Below, piece by piece: positions 8,686 through 18,175 of a DNA stretch of 64,000 nt. A program made the position numbers and the translations under genes. Source of the DNA: Pseudomonas sp. 8O (GTDB lineage Bacteria; Pseudomonadota; Gammaproteobacteria; Pseudomonadales; Pseudomonadaceae); the NCBI RefSeq assembly GCF_902506495.1, contig NZ_LR733263.1:475372-539371 (forward strand), in the 5' to 3' direction. The first letter of the stretch is position 1. Every line of letters begins with the position of its first letter. Below the pieces are notes generated by a model that was not told where the DNA came from, made no database searches, and was given only the letters and a program-made list of their open reading frames with translations.

Positions 8686-9723
8686 CTAGGCGCAAAGGTG
8701 GCGACGGTACTCGCCCGGACTCATTCCCGTCCAGCGACGAAATGCGCGCGCCAACGAACCCGACTCACTGAAGCCGACCAGAAAGGCGATTTCTGCCAGC
8801 TCCAGCGCGGGGTCACGCAGGTAGTGCAACACCAGTTGCTGGCGGGTTTCATCGACCAACTGGCTGAACGACAGCCCGCCCTCACGCAAGCGCCGCTGCA
8901 GGGTCCTGGGGCTCAGCGCCAGGGTAGCGGCAATGGCCTCCAGATCAGGCCCCTGTTCCGGCAACTGGCGCGCCAGCTCCAGGCGAGCCTGATCGAGCAC
9001 GCTGTTGCCTTGATTGAGTTCGGCCAACAGGCGATCAGCGTAGGCATCGAACATGCCACGCACCTGAGCATCGGCCTGGTTCAGCGGCACCGCGAGCAAA
9101 CGTTTGGGAAAGATCAGGGCATTGTCGGGTTGATCGAACAGCACCGGGCAGCGAAAGATGCGCGCGTGCTCAGAGGTATCCGCCGGCGCCGGATGCTGGA
9201 AGCGCACCTCGGTCGGCGCGATGTCCAGACCGCTGATCCAGCGTCCGAAACTGACCCAGCCGGCCAGGGTTTCTTCACTCAGCTGGCGCTGCTGCTGCAC
9301 CAGCAACGGCTGCCAGCTGTGGGCGACCAGTGGCTCGCTGTCGGGCCGAGCGGGCTCGTCGTCGAGCACGACCTGCCCCAGATTGCCAACCAGCGAGGCA
9401 TAGCGCGCCTGGCGGTGCAGCGCGTCGGCCAGGGTTGCGCAGCTCATGATCAGGTAACCGAGCACGCCGTAATAACCCGGCCGTACCGATTCCCCCAGAT
9501 GCAGGCCCAGATCCGGGTCGCCGGTCAGGCGCACGCCTTCGCCCAGCAGCGTCAGATAAGTACTGGCCGCGATGCGCTGATCGCGCTGGCTCAGAGCTTC
9601 AGGGCCGAGCTGGGCATGGGCAAGCAACGCCTCGGGGGCGACCCCCTGGCGCTGCAGGTGTTCGACCAGGCCTTGCAGGTAGGCCACAGAGACCGAGCCG
9701 GCCAGAATCGCAGGATTGTCCAT
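8686..9723 (-). CDS. AraC-family transcriptional regulator (arabinose-binding-domain type)
   Basis: A 345-residue regulator with an N-terminal Arabinose_bd-type ligand domain (about residues 20-200) and a C-terminal double helix-turn-helix (about 245-340). The second HTH carries LAEIAFLVGFSESGSLARAFRRWTGMSPGEYR, the classic AraC signature. Proteins of this architecture (OruR/ArgR-like) often control amino-acid or lipid catabolism. No obvious target operon adjoins it on the same strand; lptM-lysA diverge from it after about 170 bases. Confidence 0.9.
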   Translation of the reverse strand: MDNPAILAGSVSVAYLQGLVEHLQRQGVAPEALLAHAQLGPEALSQRDQRIAASTYLTLLGEGVRLTGDPDLGLHLGESVRPGYYGVLGYLIMSCATLADALHRQARYASLVGNLGQVVLDDEPARPDSEPLVAHSWQPLLVQQQRQLSEETLAGWVSFGRWISGLDIAPTEVRFQHPAPADTSEHARIFRCPVLFDQPDNALIFPKRLLAVPLNQADAQVRGMFDAYADRLLAELNQGNSVLDQARLELARQLPEQGPDLEAIAATLALSPRTLQRRLREGGLSFSQLVDETRQQLVLHYLRDPALELAEIAFLVGFSESGSLARAFRRWTGMSPGEYRRHLCA

Positions 9724-9892
9724 CGGGGCTCCTCGTTACTCGCCGCATGCTAACCCAAGCCGGCACGAATGCCTCCGGTGGACGCACGCAAATCGAGCCG
9801 GCGCCCCGCCAGGCGGGCGCCGGGCGCATAGGCAAGGTGGCAGGGGGTCGGTATACTCCGGCGCAATTCACGCTTATTTCAAGGACTGCCCC

Positions 9893-10018
9893 ATGAAGCG
9901 ACTGACCCTCGCGCTCCTCGCCGCCGTTTGCCTGCTGGCCGGCTGCGGTCAGAAAGGCCCGCTGTACCTGCCGGGCGACGACAACGCCGGCAACAGCCGA
10001 GACCGTTTCGAACTCTGA
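9893..10018 (+). CDS. lptM: LPS translocon maturation chaperone LptM (small lipoprotein)
   Basis: A 41-residue lipoprotein. The signal sequence MKRLTLALLAAVCLLAGC ends in a lipobox LAGC with the acylated cysteine at residue 18. The family motif GCGQKGPLYLPG follows. This is the YifL/LppL protein always found just before lysA in pseudomonads and, in E. coli, shown to help LptD assembly. It starts a lysA-dapF-xerC operon with only 13 bases before lysA. It is too short for many gene finders, but the lipobox and context are convincing. Confidence 0.9.
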   Translation: MKRLTLALLAAVCLLAGCGQKGPLYLPGDDNAGNSRDRFEL

Positions 10019-10031
10019 CAGGAGCTGCACC

Positions 10032-11279
10032 ATGGAAGCCTTCAACTACCGCGACGGCGAGCTGTTCGCGGAAGGCGTTGCCTTGTCTGCGCTGGCGCAG
10101 CGCTTCGGCACGCCCACCTATGTCTATTCCCGCGCCCATATCGAGGGGCAGTATCGCGCCTATGCCGATGCCCTGGCCGGCATGCCGCACCTGGTCTGCT
10201 TCGCAGTCAAGGCCAACTCCAATATCGGCGTGTTGAACGTGCTGGCGCGCCTCGGTGCCGGCTTCGACATCGTTTCCAGCGGTGAGCTGGAGCGCGTGCT
10301 GGCCGCCGGCGGCGAGCCGAGCCGCATCGTCTTCTCCGGCGTTGGCAAGAGCCGCGACGACATGCGCCGCGCGCTGGAAGTCGGCGTGCACTGCTTCAAC
10401 GTCGAGTCCAGCGTCGAGCTGGAACGCCTGCAGAAGGTCGCCGCCGAGCTGGGCGTCAAGGCGCCCGTCTCGCTGCGCGTCAACCCGGACGTGGACGCCG
10501 GTACCCATCCGTACATCTCCACCGGCCTCAAGGAAAACAAGTTCGGCATCGACATCGAGCAGGCGGAAGCGGTCTACGCCCGTGCCGCCGAACTGCCGAA
10601 CCTGGAAGTGATCGGCGTCGATTGCCATATCGGCTCGCAGCTGACCACCCTCGAGCCCTTCCTCGATGCCCTGGATCGCCTGTTGCTGCTGATCGACAAG
10701 CTGGCCGCGCGCGGCATCACCATCAAGCATCTGGATCTCGGCGGCGGCCTCGGCGTGCAGTACCGCGACGAGCAACCGCCGCTGGCCGGCGACTACATCA
10801 CCGCCGTGCGCAAGCGCCTGCAAGGCCGTGACCTGGGCCTGGTGTTCGAGCCGGGCCGCTTCATCGTCGCCAACGCCGGCGTGCTGCTGACTCAGGTGGA
10901 ATACCTCAAGCACACCGAGCACAAGGACTTTGCCATCGTCGATGCGGCGATGAACGACCTGATCCGCCCCGCCCTCTATCAGGCGTGGATGGAGGTGTCA
11001 CCGGTTCAGCCGCGTGAAGGCGAGTCGCGTAACTACGACCTGGTCGGGCCGATCTGCGAGACTGGTGACTTCCTGGCCAAGGATCGTCAACTGGTGCTGG
11101 CCGAAGGCGATCTGCTTGCCGTGCGCTCGGCCGGTGCCTACGGCTTCGTCATGAGCTCCAACTACAACACCCGCGGCCGCGCCGCCGAGGTGCTGGTAGA
11201 TGGCGAGCAGGCTTACGAGGTGCGTCGTCGCGAGACCGTCCAAGAGCTCTATGCCGGCGAAAGCCTGCTGCCGGCCTGA
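10032..11279 (+). CDS. lysA: Diaminopimelate decarboxylase
   Basis: This PLP enzyme converts meso-diaminopimelate to lysine, the final step of lysine synthesis. The 415-residue protein has the fold-III barrel with the Schiff-base lysine at K60 (CFAVKAN), the HIGSQ motif near residue 200, a GGGLG phosphate loop and [11 protein letters not shown] near residue 275. The C-terminal CETGD motif supplies the second-subunit active-site cysteine. It lies in the order lptM-lysA-dapF, with an 11-base gap to dapF. Confidence 0.98.
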   Translation: MEAFNYRDGELFAEGVALSALAQRFGTPTYVYSRAHIEGQYRAYADALAGMPHLVCFAVKANSNIGVLNVLARLGAGFDIVSSGELERVLAAGGEPSRIVFSGVGKSRDDMRRALEVGVHCFNVESSVELERLQKVAAELGVKAPVSLRVNPDVDAGTHPYISTGLKENKFGIDIEQAEAVYARAAELPNLEVIGVDCHIGSQLTTLEPFLDALDRLLLLIDKLAARGITIKHLDLGGGLGVQYRDEQPPLAGDYITAVRKRLQGRDLGLVFEPGRFIVANAGVLLTQVEYLKHTEHKDFAIVDAAMNDLIRPALYQAWMEVSPVQPREGESRNYDLVGPICETGDFLAKDRQLVLAEGDLLAVRSAGAYGFVMSSNYNTRGRAAEVLVDGEQAYEVRRRETVQELYAGESLLPA

Positions 11280-11289
11280 GGGCGACGTC

Positions 11290-12120
11290 ATGCTATTGCG
11301 CTTTACCAAGATGCACGGCCTGGGCAATGACTTCATGGTCCTCGACCTGATCAGTCAGCACGCCCACGTGCAACCCAAACATGCCAAGCAATGGGGCGAC
11401 CGCCACATCGGTGTCGGCTTCGACCAACTGCTGATCGTCGAGCCGCCGAGCCACCCGGATGTCGACTTCCGTTACCGCATCTTCAATTCCGACGGTTCGG
11501 AAGTGGAGCAGTGCGGCAACGGCGCACGTTGCTTCGCCCGCTTCGTACTGGACAAGCGCCTGACCACCAAGAAGGTCATTCGCGTCGAGACCAAGAGCGG
11601 CATCATCGAGCTGCGCGTGCAGAACGACGGCCAGGTCTGCGTCAACATGGGCGCACCGCGCCTGGAGCCGGCACAGGTGCCATTCCAGGCCGAGCAGGCG
11701 GCGCTGACCTATCGCGTCGATGTCGAGGGCCAGAGCGTCGAGCTGGCTGCGCTGTCGATGGGCAACCCGCATGCCGTGCTGCGCGTCGACGACGTCGACA
11801 GCGCACCCGTGCACGAGCTGGGGCCGAAGCTGGAACACCATCCGCGCTTCCCGCAACGGGTCAATGTCGGCTTCCTGCAGATACAGGATCGCAACCGTGC
11901 ACGCCTGCGCGTGTGGGAGCGTGGTGCCGGCGAAACCCTGGCCTGCGGTACCGGTGCCTGCGCGGCGGCCGTCACGGCAATTCGCCAGGGCTGGATGGAT
12001 TCGCCCGTGCAACTGGAACTGCCAGGCGGCAAACTGTCCATCGAATGGGCAGGCGAGGGTCAGCCGGTTATGATGACCGGGCCCGCTGCCCGCGTATACG
12101 AAGGACAGGTTCGCCTATGA
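11290..12120 (+). CDS. dapF: Diaminopimelate epimerase
   Basis: Cofactor-free epimerase that interconverts LL- and meso-diaminopimelate for lysine and peptidoglycan. The 276-residue protein opens [15 protein letters not shown]. The two catalytic cysteines lie in EQCGNGARC (C75) and in LACGTGACA near residue 219. The start at 11290 is set by this conserved opening. Its TGA overlaps the ATG of the DUF484 gene (ATGA at 12117-12120), so the downstream gene is coupled to it. Confidence 0.98.
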   Translation: MLLRFTKMHGLGNDFMVLDLISQHAHVQPKHAKQWGDRHIGVGFDQLLIVEPPSHPDVDFRYRIFNSDGSEVEQCGNGARCFARFVLDKRLTTKKVIRVETKSGIIELRVQNDGQVCVNMGAPRLEPAQVPFQAEQAALTYRVDVEGQSVELAALSMGNPHAVLRVDDVDSAPVHELGPKLEHHPRFPQRVNVGFLQIQDRNRARLRVWERGAGETLACGTGACAAAVTAIRQGWMDSPVQLELPGGKLSIEWAGEGQPVMMTGPAARVYEGQVRL

Positions 12121-12815
12121 CCGACCAGCAGGATTCGCCCAAACCGCTCGATTCGGAAACGGTCGCGGCCTATTTGCGCCTGCACCCGGAGTTCTTCATC
12201 GACCATGAAGAACTGATTCCCGAGTTGCGCATTCCGCACCAGCCCGGCAACGCCGTGTCGCTGGTCGAACGCCAGGTCAAGCTGCTGCGCGAGCGCAACA
12301 TCGAGATGCGCCATCGCCTCGGCCAACTGATGGACGTGGCGCGCGACAACGACCGCCTGTTCGACAAGACCCGTCGCCTCGTGCTGGACCTGCTCGATGC
12401 CGGCAGCCTCGAGGAAGTGGTCGGCGTGGTCGAAGACAGCCTGCGCCATGAATTCCAGGTGCCCTTCGTTGGCCTGATCCTGTTCAGCGACAACAAGCTG
12501 CCGGTCGGTCGCTCGGTCAGCTCGGCCGAGGCGCATCAACAGGTCGGCGGCCTGCTCAGCGGCGGCAAGACCATCTGCGGCGTATTGCGCCCGCACGAGC
12601 TGGAGTTTCTCTTCGGCAAGGAAGACGCGCCGCAAGTCGGCTCCGCCGCCGTGGTCAGCCTCAACCATCAGGGCCTGCATGGCATTCTCGCCATCGGCAG
12701 CGCCGACCCGCAGCACTACAAGAGTTCGCTCGGCACCCTGTTCCTCGGCTATATCGCCGAAGTACTGGCACGTGTCGTGCCCGGTTTCTCCACACCGCTG
12801 CGTTCGGTACGCTAG
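12117..12815 (+). CDS. DUF484 family GAF-like protein
   Basis: A 232-residue protein of the DUF484 family, always found between dapF and xerC in gammaproteobacteria. The N-terminal part ([23 protein letters not shown]) is followed by a coiled coil around residues 40-80 and a GAF-like domain to about residue 220. Function is not established; a role linked to XerC or cell division is inference from conserved neighbourhood. The start overlaps dapF by 4 bases. A long hairpin repeat begins on the very next base after its stop. Confidence 0.9.
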   Translation: MTDQQDSPKPLDSETVAAYLRLHPEFFIDHEELIPELRIPHQPGNAVSLVERQVKLLRERNIEMRHRLGQLMDVARDNDRLFDKTRRLVLDLLDAGSLEEVVGVVEDSLRHEFQVPFVGLILFSDNKLPVGRSVSSAEAHQQVGGLLSGGKTICGVLRPHELEFLFGKEDAPQVGSAAVVSLNHQGLHGILAIGSADPQHYKSSLGTLFLGYIAEVLARVVPGFSTPLRSVR

Positions 12816-13063
12816 TAGGCCGTTGAAAAACGTAGCCGACGACTGCATGGATGCAGGAGGTAGAGCGAAGCAGGAAGCCCGAGCCGAGGCAGCCAGTGCA
12901 ATACCGATGGCGGCCCCGCAAAAACAGCCGGAAAACGACCGGGGTCGCGTCCGACTTTACGTGTTGTAAATGAGCATTTTTGGCGGGGGCGCCTAGCCTG
13001 GGCTCGCACGCGAGGCTGTTTTTAACGCAGCAATGGCAACGTAGGTAGTTTTTCAACGGCCTG
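12816..13063. repeat. Long-hairpin repeat, copy A (MITE-like)
   Basis: A 248-base element bounded by a perfect 15-bp inverted repeat (12817-12831 and 13048-13062). Inside are a second perfect 10-bp inverted repeat (12920-12929 with 13014-13023) and a small apical palindrome (TTAC/GTAA) followed by ATGAGCA at 12970-12976. The segment GTTTTTAACGCAGCA at 13018-13032 is identical to copy B. It starts on the first base after the DUF484 stop and fills most of the gap before xerC. It has no coding content. It may terminate or process the dapF-DUF484 transcript, or be a non-autonomous mobile element. Confidence 0.75.
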
Positions 13064-13124
13064 CTAGGTCGTGTAGGGTGGATGACGAAGCTCATTCACC
13101 TTCGGCCCGTTCGGAACCCGACAC

Positions 13125-14027
13125 GTGACACTTGAAGCCCATCTCGACGCGTACATCGAGCACCTGCGCCGCGAGCGCCAGGTGTCGGCGCATACCCTCG
13201 ACGGCTATCGGCGCGACCTCAGCAAGGTGCGGGCATTCTGCGAAGCCGAAGGCCTGAGCGACTGGGCCGGGCTGGACACACGCAACCTGCGCCGCCTGGT
13301 CGCCCGCCTGCATCAGCAGGGCCTGGCAAGCCGCAGCCTGGCGCGCCTGCTTTCGGCCACCCGCGGCCTCTATCAATATCTGTTGCGTGAAGGCCTGTGC
13401 CGTCACGATCCGGCGACTGGCCTGAGCCCGCCAAAACGCGAGCGCCGCCTTCCCCGCACCCTGGACGCCGACCGCAGCGCGCAACTGCTCGACGGCGCGG
13501 TGGAGGACGACTTCATCGCCCGCCGCGATCAGGCCATGCTCGAGCTGTTCTATTCCTCGGGCCTGCGTCTGTCCGAACTGGTCGGGCTCGATCTCGACGG
13601 CCTGGACCTGCCAGCCGGCCTGGTGCGCGTACGCGGCAAGGGCAACAAGGTGCGCGAGCTGCCGGTCGGCAGCATGGCGCGACAGGCGCTGGAGCAGTGG
13701 TTGCCGCTGCGCAAGCAGGCCAACCCTAGCGATGGCGCGGTATTCATCAGCCAACAGGGCCGTCGCCTGGGGCCTCGTGCCGTGCAACTGCGCGTGCGCC
13801 AGGCCGGCGTGCGCGAGCTGGGCCAACACCTGCATCCACACATGCTGCGCCACAGTTTCGCCAGTCATATGCTGGAGTCTTCGCAGGATCTGCGCGCGGT
13901 GCAGGAGTTGCTCGGTCACGCCGATATCGCCACCACTCAGATCTATACCCACCTGGACTTCCAGCACCTGGCCAACGTCTACGACCAGGCCCATCCACGT
14001 GCCAAGCGCAAAGGCGGTTCCGAATGA
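13125..14027 (+). CDS. xerC: Tyrosine recombinase XerC
   Basis: A 300-residue site-specific recombinase that, with XerD, resolves chromosome dimers at dif. The N-terminal SAM-like core-binding domain covers about residues 5-90. The catalytic domain has the full residue set: R148 (GLRLSE), K172 (GKGNK), H239 and R242 (HPHMLRHS), H265 (LLGHADI) and the nucleophile Y274 (TTQIYTH). The start is a GTG at 13125. It overlaps the next gene by 4 bases (ATGA). Confidence 0.96.
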   Translation: MTLEAHLDAYIEHLRRERQVSAHTLDGYRRDLSKVRAFCEAEGLSDWAGLDTRNLRRLVARLHQQGLASRSLARLLSATRGLYQYLLREGLCRHDPATGLSPPKRERRLPRTLDADRSAQLLDGAVEDDFIARRDQAMLELFYSSGLRLSELVGLDLDGLDLPAGLVRVRGKGNKVRELPVGSMARQALEQWLPLRKQANPSDGAVFISQQGRRLGPRAVQLRVRQAGVRELGQHLHPHMLRHSFASHMLESSQDLRAVQELLGHADIATTQIYTHLDFQHLANVYDQAHPRAKRKGGSE

Positions 14028-14725
14028 GCATTGAACTGATCACCTTCGACCTCGACGACACCCTGTGGGACGTCACCCCGGTGATGCAGGATGCCGAAGC
14101 CGCCCTGCGCAATTGGCTGGCCCTGCATGCACCGCGCCTGGGCGCGGTGCCGGTCGAGCATCTGTGGGCGGTACGCAGCCGTCTGCTCGAGGCTGACCCG
14201 ATGCTCAAGCATCGCCTCAGCGAGCTGCGCCGGCGCATTCTGTTTCACGCCCTGGAGGACGCCGGCTACCCGCACAGCGAAGCGCAGACGCTGGCCGAAG
14301 CGGGATTCCAGGTCTTTCTCAGCGCCCGCCACCAGGTCGAACTGTTCACCGAGGTACACCCGACGCTGGAGGCTTTGGCCGAGCGCTTCATGCTCGGTGT
14401 GATCACCAATGGCAATGCCGACGTGCGTCGCCTGGGCCTGTCGGATTACTTCCAGTTCGCCTTGTGTGCAGAAGAACTGGGCATCGGCAAACCTGACCCG
14501 AAACCCTTCCGTGAAGCCCTCAGCCGCGCAGGTGGTGTGGCGGCCGAGCGCGCCGTGCACATCGGCGATCACCCCAGCGACGACATTGCCGGTGCCCAGG
14601 CAGCCGGGATGCGTGCGATCTGGTTCAACCCGCAAGGGCGAGCCTGGGAAGGCGAAACCACGCCGGACGCGCAGATCGCCAGCCTGGCCGAGTTGCCAGC
14701 ACTGCTGGGCAGCTGGACGCGTTAA
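14024..14725 (+). CDS. HAD-family hydrolase (YigB-like)
   Basis: A 233-residue haloacid-dehalogenase superfamily phosphatase. Motif I is FDLDDTLWD with the nucleophilic aspartate at about residue 9. Motif II lies in [11 protein letters not shown] and the motif III/IV region ends in [18 protein letters not shown] helical cap spans about residues 20-100. By position next to xerC it corresponds to E. coli YigB, a flavin (FMN) phosphatase; the substrate here is inferred. It is translationally coupled to xerC. Confidence 0.92.
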   Translation: MSIELITFDLDDTLWDVTPVMQDAEAALRNWLALHAPRLGAVPVEHLWAVRSRLLEADPMLKHRLSELRRRILFHALEDAGYPHSEAQTLAEAGFQVFLSARHQVELFTEVHPTLEALAERFMLGVITNGNADVRRLGLSDYFQFALCAEELGIGKPDPKPFREALSRAGGVAAERAVHIGDHPSDDIAGAQAAGMRAIWFNPQGRAWEGETTPDAQIASLAELPALLGSWTR

Positions 14726-14738
14726 TGCCGCCCCCCTT

Positions 14739-14802
14739 GTAGGAGCCCGCTTGCGGGCGATCAGGACGTCGGCAAGTGGATCGCCCGCAAGCGGGCTCCT
14801 AC
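14739..14802. repeat. REP-type inverted pair
   Basis: A perfect 23-bp inverted repeat (14739-14761 with 14780-14802) of the 'GTAGGAGCCCGCTTGCGGGCGAT' class (key core GGAGCCCGC-TTGC-GGGC), with an 18-base spacer. This is a dispersed Pseudomonas REP/BIME sequence, here at the 3' end of the HAD gene. Confidence 0.85.
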
Positions 14803-14875
14803 GAGATGCCGGCGCGGGCATACTGCGCCCCCTTGATCTGCACCGCCCCGGATTGCCGCCAGGGATGGCGGACAC

Positions 14876-14905
14876 AAAAAACCCGCCACATGGGCGGGTT
14901 CTCGC
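14876..14905 (-). terminator. Rho-independent terminator of sutA
   Basis: AACCCGCC-ACAT-GGGCGGGTT stem (about 14880-14901). On the minus strand it is followed by a T-run, directly after the sutA stop codon. Confidence 0.85.
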
Positions 14906-14917
14906 AGCGAGCCGTCC

Positions 14918-15241
14918 TCAGATGGGGCGGCTGCCGTATTTGCTGTCGGGCTTCTTGGGTGGGTCGGCGACCACGTTGGGCTCCACCTCCTGCACCTTGC
15001 CACCACGGGAGAGAAACTCTTCCATGGCACGCGCCAGGGCATCGCGCTCCTTCTGCTTGGCTTCGATGCTGGGCAACTCATCGACTTCAACGGCTTTGGC
15101 CTTGCTCTTCTTGCCGCTGGCTACGACCGCACCATCGCCCTCATCGTCGCTGCTGTCGCCGTCGTCGGCAGCAGCCAGCTCCTCACCATCGTCCTCGTCA
15201 GCCCCTTCCAGGTCGTCTTGTTCCAGGTCTTCGTCGCTCAT
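14918..15241 (-). CDS. sutA: Slow-growth transcriptional regulator SutA
   Basis: A 107-residue RNA-polymerase-binding protein. The N-terminal half is a very acidic, probably disordered tail (MSDEDLEQDDLEGADEDDGEE). A central helix carries IEAKQKERDALARAMEEFLSR. The C-terminal tail ends SKYGSRPI. This matches SutA, which in P. aeruginosa promotes ribosomal and housekeeping gene expression in slowly growing cells. The start at 15241 excludes four upstream residues (MRLN) and follows a usable GAGG-poor leader, so the exact start is slightly uncertain. Confidence 0.88.
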   Translation of the reverse strand: MSDEDLEQDDLEGADEDDGEELAAADDGDSSDDEGDGAVVASGKKSKAKAVEVDELPSIEAKQKERDALARAMEEFLSRGGKVQEVEPNVVADPPKKPDSKYGSRPI

Positions 15242-15318
15242 GTTCAACCTCATGACTTGCGAAAAGCAGGTTAGTTATAGCCCAGTCGCACGATGTGCAC
15301 CGCACGTCCGGAAAAAAT

Positions 15319-15744
15319 TCAAATAGCCTCGCCATGCAAGGTCGCCACCACTCGCCGAACACCGCCATGATCGCGATGCTCACCGAGGTAGATCCCCTGC
15401 CAGGTCCCAAGCGCCAGCTGTCCCTGCTGTATCGGCAGCTGTAGCTGAAAGCCCAGCAGACTGCCCTTGAAGTGCGCCGGCAGATCATCCGGCCCTTCGT
15501 AATCGTGCTCGTAGCCCGCCTCACCCTGCGGCACCAGACGATTGAAGAAGCGCTCGAAATCGCGGCGTACCGCGGGGTCGGCGTTCTCGTTGACCGTCAG
15601 CGATGCCGAGGTGTGCTGCAACCACAGATGCAACAGACCAACACGTACCTGCGCCAGTTCCGGCAATGCTGCCAGCACCTCTTCGGTCACCAGATGAAAA
15701 CCGCGTTCACGCGGACGCAGGCTGATGATGCGTTGCTGCCACAT
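15319..15744 (-). CDS. YjbQ family protein (secondary thiamine-phosphate synthase-like)
   Basis: A 141-residue UPF0047/YjbQ protein. The family signature [18 protein letters not shown] is present near residues 42-59, and the C-terminal [16 protein letters not shown] motif with conserved histidines is intact. Family members show weak thiamine-phosphate synthase activity in E. coli assays, but the physiological role is unsettled. It lies between sutA and the amt gene and is transcribed leftward, with the amt terminator in front of it. Confidence 0.92.
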   Translation of the reverse strand: MWQQRIISLRPRERGFHLVTEEVLAALPELAQVRVGLLHLWLQHTSASLTVNENADPAVRRDFERFFNRLVPQGEAGYEHDYEGPDDLPAHFKGSLLGFQLQLPIQQGQLALGTWQGIYLGEHRDHGGVRRVVATLHGEAI

Positions 15745-15801
15745 GCCGCTCTCACTCTCGATGGCTCCAGCGCGCGCATTCTAGCGTGCTGCCAGAAAAA
15801 A

Positions 15802-15828
15802 CAAAGGGCGCCCGAAGGCGCCCTTTGC
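15802..15828 (-). terminator. Rho-independent terminator of the ammonium transporter gene
   Basis: AAAGGGCGCC-CGAA-GGCGCCCTTT is a perfect 10-bp stem. On the minus strand it is followed by GTTTTTTCTGG. It lies 15 bases beyond the amt stop codon. Confidence 0.93.
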
Positions 15829-15842
15829 GATTTACCGGAGGA

Positions 15843-17093
15843 TCACTTGTTGGTGAATTCCGGGTAGGCCTCCATACCGCACTCGGCGATATCGACACCT
15901 TCGTATTCTTCTTCTTCGCTGACGCGCAGACCGATCACAGCCTTGATGATGCTCCACACGATCAGGCTGGCGATGAAGACCCAGGCGAAGATGCTGCCGA
16001 TACCCAGCAGCTGAGCACCCAGCGACGCATCGCTGTTGGTCAGGCAGACAGCCAGCAGACCCCAGATACCGACCACACCGTGCACGGAGATGGCACCAAC
16101 CGGATCGTCGATCTTCAGCTTGTCCAGACCGAGGATGGCGAACACCACCAGCACACCACCCACGCCGCCGATCAGAGTCGCCTGCAGGCCGCTCGGAGTC
16201 AGCGGTTCGGCAGTGATGGCCACCAGACCAGCCAGAGCACCGTTGAGCGCCATGGTCAGGTCAGCCTTGCCGAACAGGATGCGGGCAACGATCAGCGCGG
16301 CAATCAGGCCCCCGGCGGCTGCCATGTTGGTGTTGACGAACACCTGAGCGACAGCGTTGGCATCTTCGATGGTGCTCATCTTCAGCTGCGAGCCGCCGTT
16401 GAAGCCGAACCAGCCCATCCACAGGATGAAGGTGCCGAGCGTCGCCAGCGGCAGGTTGGCACCCGGGATGGCGTTGACCTGGCCATTGGCGCCGTATTTG
16501 CCTTTGCGTGCACCGAGCAGCAGGACACCCGCCAGAGCAGCGGTGGCACCGGCCATGTGAACCACGCCGGAACCTGCGAAGTCGAGGAAGCCCGCTTCGT
16601 TGAGGAAGCCCGAGCCCCATTTCCAGAAGCCCTGAACCGGGTAGATGAAGCCGGTCATGACCACGGCGAACGCCAGGAATGCCCACAGCTTCATGCGCTC
16701 GGCAACAGCACCGGAAACGATCGACATGCAGGTCGCGGCGAACACCACCTGGAAGAAGAAGTCCGAACGGGCCGAGTAGTAAGGTGCATCGTCGCCACCG
16801 GCAAGTACCGAGTCGACGCTGTTTTCGTCACCGATCAGGAAACCCAGGCTCGGCAGGATGCCGCCTTCCGGGCTGGAGTACATGATGTGATAGCCGATCA
16901 CCAGGTACATGACGCTGGCAACGGCATAGAGCGCCACGTTCTTGGTCAGGATCTCGGTGGTGTTCTTGGCACGCACCAGGCCGGATTCGAGCATGGCAAA
17001 ACCCGCTGCCATCCACATCACCAGGGCACCACAGATCAGAAAGTAGAAGGTATCGAAGCCGTACTGCAATGCAGTCAATGCTGTGTTATCCAT
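15843..17093 (-). CDS. Ammonium transporter (Amt family)
   Basis: A 416-residue polytopic inner-membrane protein with about 11 helices that conducts NH4+/NH3. The conserved aspartate and first pore histidine appear in DFAGSGVVHMAGA (about residues 165-177). The second pore histidine lies in ISVHGVVGIWG near residue 310. The N-terminus (MDNTALTALQYGFDTFYFLICGALVMW) lacks the cleaved signal peptide of classical Pseudomonas AmtB, so it belongs to a different Amt branch. It is downstream of glnK, and GlnK normally blocks such channels when nitrogen is plentiful. The 334-base gap to glnK holds a relic of another leader. Confidence 0.95.
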   Translation of the reverse strand: MDNTALTALQYGFDTFYFLICGALVMWMAAGFAMLESGLVRAKNTTEILTKNVALYAVASVMYLVIGYHIMYSSPEGGILPSLGFLIGDENSVDSVLAGGDDAPYYSARSDFFFQVVFAATCMSIVSGAVAERMKLWAFLAFAVVMTGFIYPVQGFWKWGSGFLNEAGFLDFAGSGVVHMAGATAALAGVLLLGARKGKYGANGQVNAIPGANLPLATLGTFILWMGWFGFNGGSQLKMSTIEDANAVAQVFVNTNMAAAGGLIAALIVARILFGKADLTMALNGALAGLVAITAEPLTPSGLQATLIGGVGGVLVVFAILGLDKLKIDDPVGAISVHGVVGIWGLLAVCLTNSDASLGAQLLGIGSIFAWVFIASLIVWSIIKAVIGLRVSEEEEYEGVDIAECGMEAYPEFTNK

Positions 17094-17173
17094 TTTTCAC
17101 CTCTTGCCGGCGCTTTTGTTGTGCGCTGTTCGGTTGAAACGTCCAGGTTGGCTCAGGACGCGTTCCGCATGCT

Positions 17174-17392
17174 TTACAGGTCGTTGCCACGCTCGTACTG
17201 GATCACCGGAACCCCTGCGCCATGAGGCGACCAGGCATTCCCATCACTAGGCCAAGCGCAAGACCTCAAGAGGGTCTGGCACAGCAGAGCGGCGAAGGCA
17301 TCGCCAGCTCCGGCTTTGGCCCTCGAAAACAGCGTAAAGCCAGAATTCGAGGACAAAAGGGCTCCTAGCCCTGCGAAAGTTCGCAGAGTCAT
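17174..17392 (-). pseudogene. Relic of an AmtB signal-peptide region between glnK and amt
   Basis: A 72-codon frame whose first 14 residues (MTLRTFAGLGALLS) look like the leader of classical Pseudomonas AmtB proteins as I remember them. After this the sequence becomes non-protein-like (SNSGFTLFSRAKAGAGDAF) and carries no Amt motif. It sits 35 bases after glnK, exactly where amtB would start. I read it as a remnant of a deleted amtB, with the present amt gene as replacement. It may alternatively be a chance frame. The rest of the 17094-17427 gap shows no other gene. Confidence 0.45.
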
Positions 17393-17427
17393 GGGTTTAC
17401 TCCTGGGGCGTGGGGTTCGGAGGCTTG

Positions 17428-17817
<390 letters not shown>

Positions 17818-17965
17818 TCAAGTCTAAGCGCAGTGTCTGGCTTTTGTAATGCACCGACCGCTCCAGCCTGGCGTGGTCGATACCCACCAACCGCTCCCGA
17901 CGAAACACTCCCCCGCTTCGCCTGCAGCACCAGAACTGCATCGGTGCATGCGTCGCTGGGGTCTA

Positions 17966-17981
17966 AGCAGAAAGCTTGCCA
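17966..17981 (-). promoter_or_regulatory. Sigma-54 promoter of glnK
   Basis: On the minus strand the sequence reads TGGCAAGCTTTCTGCT. This matches the -24/-12 consensus TGGCACG-N4-TTGCW with the invariant GG and GC ten bases apart. It points at glnK and would give a leader of roughly 190 bases. Confidence 0.7.
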
Positions 17982-18058
17982 GCTCACGCAAAAGCACTAT
18001 CTATCAGGCCTTTAACAGCTTCCAGCCACAGTGACCGGTCATTCACACCGAATGTGGC

Positions 18059-18074
18059 GCACTAATTTGGTGCA
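18059..18074. promoter_or_regulatory. NtrC-type binding site
   Basis: GCACTAATTTGGTGCA is a near-perfect match to the NtrC palindrome GCACC-N5-GGTGC. It lies about 85 bases upstream of the sigma-54 element, a normal enhancer spacing. The rest of the 17767-18175 gap contains this regulation and the ubiK promoter region, with no gene seen. Confidence 0.65.
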
Positions 18075-18175
18075 TCGATACATTCCATGATGCTCAAAAT
18101 CGTGCAGTCGCCACTCAGCGGCCCTGCACCTACCTGCGTGCTACACTGCCGACCGTCTGTTTACGGAACCTGATC

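Noticed and set aside
12816..13063. Integron attC site or gene cassette at the hairpin repeats
   Set aside because: Stop-proximal hairpins recall attC, but the GTTRRRY and RYYYAAC core sites are not present in all four copies, there is no integrase and the flanking genes are core housekeeping genes.
15786..17225. 479-codon open frame antisense to the Amt gene
   Set aside because: The Amt protein on the other strand has all the family motifs. The antisense frame is H/Q/D-rich and has no recognisable domain.
17837..17858. Second sigma-54-like element (TGGCTTTTGTAATGCA) on the plus strand
   Set aside because: It points toward ubiK from more than 300 bases away. It keeps the GG-N10-GC spacing but is a poorer match than the glnK-facing site, so it is most likely chance.
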